Shown: positions 14,555 through 22,500 of the stretch, piece after piece
Layout of the letters: every line of letters begins with the position of its first letter
Position numbering within the stretch: the first letter of the stretch is position 1
Assembly: GCA_002371155.1 (NCBI GenBank)
Contig: DFGC01000002.1
Span: 1 to 25,089 of the forward strand
Source of the DNA: Alphaproteobacteria bacterium UBA3760
GTDB taxonomy: Bacteria; Pseudomonadota; Alphaproteobacteria; Rs-D84
Direction of reading: 5' to 3'
DNA length: 25,089 nucleotides
Translations under genes and position numbers: made by a program
The notes under the pieces: generated by a model
The model's database searches: none
What the model saw: the letters and a program-made list of their open reading frames with translations, nothing else
What the model was told of the DNA's origin: nothing

Positions 14555-15550
14555 TTATAAACTGTCTATGTATGTTTGTGCCGTGGTTTCGGCATTGGTT
14601 TGATCGGTGGCGGTGCATGTAACACCAAACATTTGTCGCAATTGATTTTGTAAACGGTTGCCTTCGGTACATTTACATGCAGACATAATCGCATCAACAA
14701 TCGCAGATTTCAGGTTTGCCTTATTGATATCGTTTTTATTATGGAAAAAGTTTGTCTCTGCGGATTTTTCGGCTTTATCAAAATTTGTTATACACGCACG
14801 AACATCACCGCGCGCGGCAATACACAGCGGGCTTTGATTGCTGTTTGTTGTTGTGCTGGTTTGTTTTTTTGTTTCAATTTCGATTGGTACATATACATGG
14901 GCATCTTTGTATGGTGCATAGCCTTGGCGTTTGATTTCATTTTGCTGGGCCATGGTTAAATCGTTAAATGTTTTTGGAAATGCCGTTTTTGTGATTGTGT
15001 CGCCCGTGCCACCGTTTTCACTTTGTAATTCGCGCAATTCCGCCGCGCGTGCGTTATAATCTTGCTGCCATTGTGGTAAATTCGATGCGGTGTTTGTTTT
15101 TGTGGGCGCGCTTGGAAATGATGTCACAGACGGACCGGTATGAATACCAGAGAAATTACGCATATAATTTTCGTATGCTGCGTCGATATATCCGCCACAT
15201 GACGATGCATAGTTATAGTTTGGTAATACCGATAATTGCACCATGACGGCGGGACGAATATCGGTTAAAACGGTGCCTTGGCAATTATTGCGTGATGCAC
15301 ATACATTTTCAACGACCGATGCAACCGCCCGTTGGCAATCGGATGCCTGTAATTTTGGGCCGGTGGCATAAACTATGTTCGGGGCGGTAATTGTTCCGGT
15401 TTGCGGATTATAAAATGGATTTGCAGAATAATTTTGGACATTTTGTATCATTCCATATTGCGAAAATGGCGCGGATACCGATACCCCCGACGCAAATATA
15501 ATTGCGAAGAAAATCCCAAATTTCAGCGATTTTTTACGCGATAAAAACAT
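14555..15550 (-). CDS. Secreted protein of unknown function (331 aa)
   Basis: The signal peptide is preceded by a basic N-region (MFLSRKKSLKFGIFFAIIFASGVSVSA is the exported start). The mature protein is Asn/Thr/Gln-rich with about ten cysteines, grouped as SDCQRA, ENVCASRNNCQG, SSCGGYID, PLCIAARGDVRACI, MSACKCTEG and VTCTATDQ. A helical Glu/Arg segment (RAAELRELQSENGG) lies in the middle. No family is recognised. The gene is 25 bp downstream of the A24 peptidase and 11 bp upstream of the next secreted protein, so all are very likely one operon. CAGGGACAGGGA lies directly before the ATG. Confidence 0.82.
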   Translation of the reverse strand: MFLSRKKSLKFGIFFAIIFASGVSVSAPFSQYGMIQNVQNYSANPFYNPQTGTITAPNIVYATGPKLQASDCQRAVASVVENVCASRNNCQGTVLTDIRPAVMVQLSVLPNYNYASSCGGYIDAAYENYMRNFSGIHTGPSVTSFPSAPTKTNTASNLPQWQQDYNARAAELRELQSENGGTGDTITKTAFPKTFNDLTMAQQNEIKRQGYAPYKDAHVYVPIEIETKKQTSTTTNSNQSPLCIAARGDVRACITNFDKAEKSAETNFFHNKNDINKANLKSAIVDAIMSACKCTEGNRLQNQLRQMFGVTCTATDQTNAETTAQTYIDSL

Positions 15551-15575
15551 TCCCTGTCCCTGTGTTATATGTTCA

Positions 15576-16037
15576 TTATATCAAAAACATAATTGCAATA
15601 AAAGACAAAAAAGCACCGATGAAGAAAAAAGGTGCAAACGGAATAAATTTTTGGTGTTTTTTGTATCCCCAAATCGCACCAAAAATGCACGAAAGCACCA
15701 ATGCAATCGCCAATCCGGTCGTGCCCAACCATATGCCACCGGTGCCAATCAGTTTTATATCGCCCATGCCAATGGGGGTGTTTAATTTATCATGTGAATA
15801 CTTTTCAAATATAAACCCGATTGTCGCCGCCAATGCATATCCCATAACGCCACCGATGACCGATTCGCCGATACTGCATATCCATGGGAAAAAATGAACG
15901 ACGGTCAATCCCATCAATAACAATGGCCACAGATATGCGTCGGGGATGATTCTGCGCCGGAAATCCGCCACGGATATGCGCCAAACGCAAAATATTGCGC
16001 CCAATAACAGCCCAATAAAAAAAATGTAAAAAAACAT
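15576..16037 (-). CDS. Short A24-type prepilin peptidase (CpaA/TadV-like)
   Basis: A 153-aa polytopic membrane protein with about five or six spans. It carries both catalytic aspartates of the GxGD aspartic proteases: Asp25 in ADFRRRIIPDAY and Asp93 in GMGDIKLIG. It lacks the N-terminal cysteine/methylase half of PilD, so it is the short type found with Tad/Flp pili (CpaA, TadV). Such enzymes remove the leader of type IV prepilins at the inner membrane. No prepilin-like gene and no pilus ATPase is visible in this window; the downstream genes carry ordinary Sec signal peptides. AGGGGGA precedes the ATG at 16037. The gene is divergent from gcrA, 71 bp apart, and heads the exported-protein operon. 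Confidence 0.88.
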   Translation of the reverse strand: MFFYIFFIGLLLGAIFCVWRISVADFRRRIIPDAYLWPLLLMGLTVVHFFPWICSIGESVIGGVMGYALAATIGFIFEKYSHDKLNTPIGMGDIKLIGTGGIWLGTTGLAIALVLSCIFGAIWGYKKHQKFIPFAPFFFIGAFLSFIAIMFLI

Positions 16038-16055
16038 GATTTCCCCCTTGCCTTT

Positions 16056-16062
16056 CGATTCG
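16056..16062. promoter_or_regulatory. GANTC/YGAKTCG site between gcrA and the A24 gene
   Basis: CGATTCG is a perfect match to YGAKTCG, the motif bound by GcrA at CcrM-methylated GANTC sites in Caulobacter. It lies just upstream of the predicted gcrA -35 box and in the upstream region of the divergent prepilin peptidase. Methylation and binding are inferred; a ccrM gene is not in this window. Confidence 0.5.
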
Positions 16063-16063
16063 G

Positions 16064-16091
16064 TTGTATGATACACTTGTATTGGTATATA
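16064..16091 (+). promoter_or_regulatory. Predicted gcrA promoter
   Basis: TTGTAT (16064-16069), a 16-bp spacer and TATATA (16086-16091) are followed by the AAGGA ribosome site (16096-16100). A start near 16098 would leave little room for a leader, so the exact boxes are uncertain. Confidence 0.4.
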
Positions 16092-16108
16092 AAACAAGGA
16101 TTTTTATA

Positions 16109-16693
16109 ATGGCTGGTTGGGATAATGTAAGACTTAAAAGATTGAAAACTTTGGCAGACAAAGGATTGTCTTCGGCAGAAATTGGTAAATGCCTGGGGAT
16201 GAGCAAGAACGCCATCATTGGCAAATTGAATCGCATGGGCTGGAATTTAAAGGCAACAACGGGACATACAAAAATCGTGGCGACCAAGGCCGATGATAAA
16301 CCTGCGAAAAAAACTAAATTGCCGGTGTCTAAAAAAATTGCGCCGGTGAAACCCGTTGTTATGCCCAAGGCTACAAAGGTCGCCAAAGGGGGCACCAAAA
16401 AAAAGGCGAATGTAGCAAAAAAAACAAAAACTACAAAATCTGAAAAGAAACAATTGCCACGCGCAACGCGTTCCAGAAAAAAAGAATCAACCGTTTTGGC
16501 GATGCATCAACGCATTATTCAACATTCGTTGGAATTGGCGTCATTGAAAACAAATCAATGTCGTTGGCCAATTGGGGATCCGGATTCTGAAAATTTCCAT
16601 TTCTGCGGAAAAACGGTGTTTGTTGGTAAACCGTATTGTTATGAACATTGCAGACAAGCATACCAATTCACAACACCACCGAAAAAGAAATAA
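16109..16693 (+). CDS. gcrA: GcrA-family cell-cycle regulator
   Basis: A 194-aa protein. Residues 1-48 form the GcrA helix-turn-helix (GWDNVRLKRLKTLADKGLSS, then EIGKCLGMSKNAIIGKLNRMGW), which reads GANTC-containing promoters. Residues about 50-130 are a Lys-rich flexible linker. The C-terminus has the diagnostic CRWPIGDP, FHFCGK and YCYEHCRQAY motifs of the domain that contacts the housekeeping sigma factor. In Caulobacter, GcrA activates S-phase and division genes with CcrM methylation. The linker is longer than usual (Caulobacter GcrA is about 173 aa). The ATG at 16109 is preceded by AAGGA; the frame upstream to 16064 lies over the promoter. The 750-aa membrane-protein gene follows 18 bp downstream and is likely co-transcribed. 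Confidence 0.95.
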   Translation: MAGWDNVRLKRLKTLADKGLSSAEIGKCLGMSKNAIIGKLNRMGWNLKATTGHTKIVATKADDKPAKKTKLPVSKKIAPVKPVVMPKATKVAKGGTKKKANVAKKTKTTKSEKKQLPRATRSRKKESTVLAMHQRIIQHSLELASLKTNQCRWPIGDPDSENFHFCGKTVFVGKPYCYEHCRQAYQFTTPPKKK

Positions 16694-16711
16694 TAACAAT
16701 TGGGGGATAAT

Positions 16712-18964
16712 ATGCCAAGCGAGAAAGAAAAACCTGTATTAAAATCACAAGATTACGAAATTGGCGGCAATACGTTGCGGGCTTTCTATGATGCGCGTGG
16801 CAAATTGGTGTTTGTCTTGGATTATTATATCAGTGATATTAAACCTAATGTTTTGTTGGTTATGACATCGCACGGTGACCGTAAATGGGACGATGTTTTG
16901 GCAAATGAATATGGTGTCGATTTGGAAACAGTGCGCCCCAAGAAAGACAATAAATATCAAAAGTTGGATGTCGAATACGATGGGTTGGTTGTGTATGACA
17001 ATCTGATACGGGCATATGACGATAATGGCGATGTTGATGCGGCATTGCGCGATTTGGATGAATTTAGAACTGCGTCGTGTCGGCGGGTGGCAATGGAACG
17101 GTTGGATGTTGCGCGGGCGGTTGCCGAAAATGCACGTGAAACAATCGATCGTGCGGGGGATTCTATTGTTGAATTACAGGCGAAAATAAAAACAACGCGT
17201 GCAAAATTGCAATCTTTGCGGCGCAACATTGGACGCGAACCGACCAAGCAATCTGCGGCAAAAATATTAAAGACCGAGGCCCGATTGGAAATGTTAAATT
17301 CTAAATTAAATCGCGCAAAACGACGGTTGGAAAATGCAACAAAACGGTTGGATGCGGCAAATGATGATATGGCGGGGGCACAACGTGTTTTGGATTTGAT
17401 TCCGGATAATGGGAATATGGATAGAAAGTTCAAGACGGTTGAAACAAACCGCCCCGCCCCACAGAAAAAGTTGCCTGTGGTTGCGCCAGATGATGAAACG
17501 GCGGAAAACGCACGGGATAACGATGCGGCCGATGATGAATTTGATGATGATGATAATTGGATTGTTGATGACGATGATGACAATGTGGCGGGTGAATCAA
17601 ATAGCGATGTCAAACCGTTGTTTGATAAAGATCCGAATATTATGGATGAAAAAATCGCGTTCAAACCAATAAATTTTGACGAATCTTGGGGAACGGCGGC
17701 ATCGACGACGGATGCGGCGGTTGTTCGGGACAATAATATTGAAAATAATGATGCGTCGGTGACGAATTTTGACGATCAAGATTTATATGAGGATACGCCT
17801 GTGGCGGATGAAAATCCGCGTGATGATAAATCGGCGGCGGATGAAAAATCTGCATTGGTGCCACCAAAACCAATTATGGATGTTGTGCGTGTGCCGGATG
17901 GTTATGATACAGAGCCCCAGGAAAAATTGGACAGTGTGTTTTCAGAATCTGTGAATGATACCATTGATTATGGTGCGCCGGTGGCAACGGATGCGGTTTC
18001 GGATGAAAATAAATCTGGTAATGCGCCGGTTTTGGATTCTTTGACAAATGTTGACGATGCACCTGTGCCGACGACGGATACGGCGGTTGATGTTTCGCCC
18101 AGGCCGGTTGATGATATGATTTCACCAACGAATTATATGGTGCCTGAAAATACGAATAATATGGATAACGCGGACAATGATGTTGTTGTGCCAGATATGT
18201 CTGTGATTGCGGATGTAAATGAACCGAATGACAATAATAATGATGAAAATAAAGTCGATAATAATATCGTGATTCCTGCGCCGGTGCTGGATAACCGTCA
18301 TGCCGATAATGTTGTGCGACCAATGTCGCCGGGCGCGCGTCCGGTTGTTGCCGCAACACCGGTTGCACGTGATAATAATCAACGCCCCAGTTTGCTGTAT
18401 TATGTTTTGTTGTTGGTGTTGATTGCGTTGTCTGTATTTACATTATGGTTGTATCAGCGGTCAAATGTGTCGCCGGATGCGGTGCCTGAATTGGTGGCGG
18501 ATAATGCGCCGGTTGTGATGAGTCAAGATGAAATCGAAAACACAGATGTGGCGGATGAAAATCCATTTGTTGCCATTGGGGACGAGGCAAAAACGATTGA
18601 TGCGGCGGTTATTGAGGGTGCGGTTGAAAACTCATTGAACAAAATTGTTGCGGCGGCGGATATTGAACCAGAACCCGTGGTTGTTGAACCTGAACCGGAA
18701 CCCGTTGTTGCGGAACCCGAACCATATGTCGAACCCCAGGAAATTGTTGAACCACAGCCAACCGTTGTGAACAAGCCTGAATACAAAGTCAGTCAGGAAA
18801 ATGTTTTTGTTGGCTCTGGTGGTGGGGTAAATGGAAATTTGTGTGATGGTGATGTCGCCCCGGATGCAAATGGTTGTTGTCCCGGGGAAACATATTCATT
18901 GGTGAATAATCAACGGGTTTGTTGCCCAGATGTCGGTGGCGATTGTTTTCCGCCATTGTTTTAA
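16712..18964 (+). CDS. Acidic single-pass membrane protein with CCP-type cysteine tail
   Basis: A 750-aa protein. Residues 1-100 are a globular domain with no recognised family. About 105-230 is a Lys/Arg/Glu-rich coiled coil (ENARETIDRAGDSIVELQAK and onward). About 240-550 is very acidic and Asn/Asp-rich, probably disordered. A single membrane span follows at about 559-581 (LLYYVLLLVLIALSVFTLWLY). The outer part has EPEPVVVEPEPEPVV repeats and ends in a Cys-rich tail, CDGDVAPDANGCCPGETY then CCPDVGGDC. Topology is predicted as N-terminus inside and Cys tail outside. It follows gcrA by 18 bp; the ATG at 16712 has GGGGGAT upstream, preferred to a TTG at 16700. The function is unknown; co-expression with a cell-cycle regulator suggests an envelope scaffold role. 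Confidence 0.85.
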   Translation: MPSEKEKPVLKSQDYEIGGNTLRAFYDARGKLVFVLDYYISDIKPNVLLVMTSHGDRKWDDVLANEYGVDLETVRPKKDNKYQKLDVEYDGLVVYDNLIRAYDDNGDVDAALRDLDEFRTASCRRVAMERLDVARAVAENARETIDRAGDSIVELQAKIKTTRAKLQSLRRNIGREPTKQSAAKILKTEARLEMLNSKLNRAKRRLENATKRLDAANDDMAGAQRVLDLIPDNGNMDRKFKTVETNRPAPQKKLPVVAPDDETAENARDNDAADDEFDDDDNWIVDDDDDNVAGESNSDVKPLFDKDPNIMDEKIAFKPINFDESWGTAASTTDAAVVRDNNIENNDASVTNFDDQDLYEDTPVADENPRDDKSAADEKSALVPPKPIMDVVRVPDGYDTEPQEKLDSVFSESVNDTIDYGAPVATDAVSDENKSGNAPVLDSLTNVDDAPVPTTDTAVDVSPRPVDDMISPTNYMVPENTNNMDNADNDVVVPDMSVIADVNEPNDNNNDENKVDNNIVIPAPVLDNRHADNVVRPMSPGARPVVAATPVARDNNQRPSLLYYVLLLVLIALSVFTLWLYQRSNVSPDAVPELVADNAPVVMSQDEIENTDVADENPFVAIGDEAKTIDAAVIEGAVENSLNKIVAAADIEPEPVVVEPEPEPVVAEPEPYVEPQEIVEPQPTVVNKPEYKVSQENVFVGSGGGVNGNLCDGDVAPDANGCCPGETYSLVNNQRVCCPDVGGDCFPPLF

Positions 18965-18980
18965 TAAATTTGCGTGTATA

Positions 18981-19015
18981 AAAAACCTGGAATAAGAAAT
19001 CCAGGTTTTTTTTTT
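18981..19015. terminator. Strong bidirectional intrinsic terminator
   Basis: AAAAACCTGGA (18981-18991) and TCCAGGTTTTT (19000-19010) form an 11-bp stem with an 8-nt loop, followed by further T residues to 19015. The A-tract on the left makes it usable from the other strand. It separates the convergent 750-aa gene (ends 18964) and acpS (ends 19029). Confidence 0.9.
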
Positions 19016-19028
19016 ACTTGTTTTAATG

Positions 19029-19415
19029 TTATTTTTCAACCGTTTCGATAACAACCATTGCGGCAGAATAATCAGATTGGTCGGTTATAGACAAATGCAA
19101 TTTAACCGGTTTGCCATTTGACAATTCTTTTAATACAGATTTTGCACCGCCATTTAATAATAATTCTGGGGCACCCGCATCATTATGAACAACCGACACA
19201 TCAGAAAAACTGATGTTGTCGCCAAATCCGGTGTGCAACGCCTTGATACAAGCCTCGCGCGCGGCCCAGAAATTCGCCAAATGTTTTTCTGCGTTTGCGT
19301 TATCGTTATCGGCATATTCCAATTCGTTTTTGGTAAATATGCGCTGTTTTTTGAATGCAGACCAATCCAAGAATCGATTGCATTCAACCAAATCAATACC
19401 AATTCCAATAATCAC
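19029..19415 (-). CDS. acpS: Holo-[acyl-carrier-protein] synthase
   Basis: A 128-aa AcpS-type phosphopantetheinyl transferase, which moves the 4'-phosphopantetheine arm of CoA onto ACP; cytosolic, needed for fatty-acid and hence lipid A synthesis. Motifs are GIGIDLVECNRF (Asp8 for the metal site), FWAAREACIKALHTGFG (Glu54), ISFSDVSV, GAPELLL and HLSITDQSDYSAAMVV, all typical. The start is GTG at 19415, with AGGGAGA about nine bases upstream. The gene is monocistronic: a terminator follows it, and a promoter with a GANTC site precedes it. Confidence 0.95.
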   Translation of the reverse strand: MIIGIGIDLVECNRFLDWSAFKKQRIFTKNELEYADNDNANAEKHLANFWAAREACIKALHTGFGDNISFSDVSVVHNDAGAPELLLNGGAKSVLKELSNGKPVKLHLSITDQSDYSAAMVVIETVEK

Positions 19416-19463
19416 TGATTTTTTCTCCCTTGGTTATAATTTATATTTTATAACTAAGGCTAT

Positions 19464-19490
19464 ATTGTATATTTTCAACGATTCGTGCAA
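19464..19490 (-). promoter_or_regulatory. Predicted acpS promoter with a GANTC site
   Basis: On the minus strand TTGCAC (19490-19485), a 15-bp spacer and TACAAT (19469-19464) form a possible promoter. The seven bases at 19479-19485 are CGATTCG on the + strand, a perfect YGAKTCG match, so the GANTC abuts the -35 box. This is the geometry of methylation-dependent promoters controlled by GcrA in Caulobacter. The spacer is short for sigma-70. Confidence 0.45.
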
Positions 19491-19520
19491 GCATAATCAT
19501 ACATTTTTTTACATATTAAA

Positions 19521-19548
19521 AACCCCCAGATTTACTGGGGATTTTTTT
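19521..19548 (-). terminator. Intrinsic terminator of the giant repeat gene
   Basis: CCCCAG (19524-19529) and CTGGGG (19535-19540) with a 5-nt loop are followed on the minus strand by a T-tract (complement of 19517-19522). It lies directly after the stop of the giant gene (19547-19549). A T-run on the + side (19542-19548) makes it potentially bidirectional. Confidence 0.85.
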
Positions 19549-22500
19549 ACGGGTTGTTGCTAATCAATGCCGGCGCCCCTCCTGCTGGACATTGTTGTGC
19601 CCCAGTTCCGGAACAGGTATAAGTGACATCCATTTTGCGTAATGAACTGGCAACACTTGCGGCATTTTCATCGCCCGGATTCAATGATACGCTGCTGAGT
19701 GAAACCTGATTGTTTGCAATTGTTAATGCACCAGAGTTGATTAAGTTTATCAAATCTTGGGCAGTCAACAATCTGCTGGACAAACTGTTGATTTGAGTGT
19801 TGGCCTTGGCGGTTGCGCGTGCATCAATTGCCGATTGCAATGTTGAACCCGTTGTGTTCACCGAACCCAGAACCGCATTATTGACAGCCGCAGTCAAACT
19901 GGATGCAGATGCGTCGATAGAATCCTTGACTGCCGCAACCGCATTTGTATTCAACGCATCAGACAGGCTTGTGCCACTGGCAACATTCAGATCTGCTTTG
20001 ACCGCGTTTACCGCGTTTTCATTCAAATTGAATGATGCTGGGTTGGTTGGGTCACCGGTCACAGCCGCCCAACTGAGTGTGCCATTTGCGGCATTGATTG
20101 ATGGAACAAATGTTTTCCCATCGGCACCCTTTAACTCGGCCTTCATGTTGTCTATAAAGCCTATCTGATGTGAAGTAAATTCACCAGGGTCGATTTCGTT
20201 AACGGACAACCCTTCTTTTTCAACCTTGGCATTAAACTCTTGGTCGGCTACGGATTCGCCAGACATCAAATTTGGATTCGCCTCGACCGCCGCCATACAT
20301 GCCTGCATATTAATGAACATGTTGCTATTAAAATTGCTGATATCGATTTTTGCATTATCATCGGTGATTACACGCATTATTTGTGCAGGATTTAATTGAA
20401 CACGTTCAACATCAAAACCTCCGTTTTCTTGCGTGTGTGCACGACACCAAATTTCGGCTGCAGATGCACCATCGTTGCCGTTTCTGCCGTCGGCACCTTT
20501 TAATGACGCGACAAAACCATTTAGATGTGTGGTATATGCCGTTGCGGTCAGTTGATTGAAATTTTTACCTGCATTTTTCTTGTTAAAGTCTTGGTCAGCC
20601 GCAGATTCACCAGACATCAAAGCCGGGTTTGCCGCAACAGCATCCAAACAAGCCTGCAAACTCACGAATAAATTGCGTGTGCTGTCGATTTCTGCGGTGC
20701 TAAACACACTGACGGTGGACATCATTTGTGCCGGCGTCAATACGCGCGTAACATCGGCACCAATTATACGCGATTCACACCAGATTTCAGCCGCTGATTT
20801 ACCCTCGGGAACAACACGGGCAACATTACCAATAAATGTGTTGTCAGCACTCAAATCAGCCGCCAATGTTTCACGAACATCATCCACGGTGACGCTGGTG
20901 CCGTTTGTACCGTTTTCACCATCTGTGCCGGATACAATGCTGTTAAAGTTGTCAACGCATGATTGATACAATGTTTTACCACTAAACACTTTGACACTGT
21001 CGTTCGACGCATTCAAACGGTCGTCCGCGGACAAGGATTGCAAACTTGACAATGCGGTGTCTGCCGCGGATGCGTCTGCGCCGTTGACGGTCATATACAG
21101 ATTTTTAATTCTGAGACCAACACCGCTATTAAATGTCAGTGTGCCGAATGTTGTATTCAGGTTCCGACAATATGCCGATGCACCACCCATGATTTCTGAA
21201 TATTGGGTTGCGGTAAAGTCATCACAACTGGTGACGGTTGGATACAGTTTTTTGATAATGTTGTTCAAATTATTGTTTTCCATGCAGTATCCATACCATG
21301 CGGTTTGACCTGTTGCACCACGGATTTCCGCCAAATGATTTGTCCGCAAATCAGTGATAACCGCATCAAGTGTTGGGCCATTGGTACCCGCAGGTCCCTG
21401 GGGACCGGTGTCACCGGTGTCGCCCTTGTCTCCTTTTAATGACGCGACAAAACCATTTAGATGTGTGGTATATGCCGTTGCAGTCAGTTGATTGAAATTT
21501 TTACCTGCATTTTTCTTGTTAAAGTCTTGGTCAGCCGCGGATTCACCAGACATCAAACCTGGGTTTGCCGCAACAGCATCCAAACAAGCCTGCAAACTTA
21601 CGAATAAATTGCGTGTGCTGTCGATTTGTGCGGTGCTAAACACACTGACGGTGGACATCATTTGTGCCGGGGTCAGTTGTATATTACCCAGGTTAACGGT
21701 ATGCGATTCACACCAGATTTCAGCCGCAGATTTACCCTCGGGAACAACACGGGCAACATTACCAATAAATGTGTTGTCAGCACTCAAATCAGCCGCCAAT
21801 GTCTCACGAACATCATCCACGGTGACACTGGTGCCGTTTGTACCGTTTTGACCATCTGTGCCGGATACAATGCTGTTAAAGTTGTCAACGCATGATTGAT
21901 ATAATGTTTTACCATTGAATATCTTGGCAGATGTGTTATTTGGATTCAAACGGTCGTCCGCGGACAATGATTGCAAACTTGCCAAGTCGTTGTCTGCCGC
22001 GGTTGCGGATGCATTGTTAACATTCATATACAGGTTTTTGATTCTGAGACCAACACCGCTATTAAATGTCAGTGTGCCGAATGTTGTATTCAGATTCCGA
22101 CAATATACCGATGCACCACCCATGATTTCTGAATATTGGGTTGCGGTAAAGTCATCGCAACTGGCGACGGTTGGATACAGTTTTTTGATAATGTTGTTCA
22201 AGTTATCGTTTTCCATGCAGTATCCGTACCATGCAGTTTGACCCGTTGCACCACGGATTTCCGCCAAATGATTTGTTCGCAAATCAGTGATAACTGCATC
22301 AAGTGTTGGACCATCGGTACCGGTATCACCCTTGTCGCCCTTGTCGCCTTTATCGCCTTTTAATGATGCGACAAAGTTTGCTTTTAATGTGGCATATTGA
22401 TTTTCAGTTTTTAACTCAGCGAACGTCTTGTTTGTGCGGTCTTTGTTGTATGCCTGGTCGGATGCGGATTCACCACCCATCAAAGCCGGGTTCGCCGCAA

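Noticed and set aside
16957..17733. 258-aa Ser/Ala-rich minus-strand frame inside the 750-aa gene
   Set aside because: It is antisense to the acidic and coiled-coil coding region; the Ser-rich composition is the expected complement of Asp/Glu codons, and there is no start signal.
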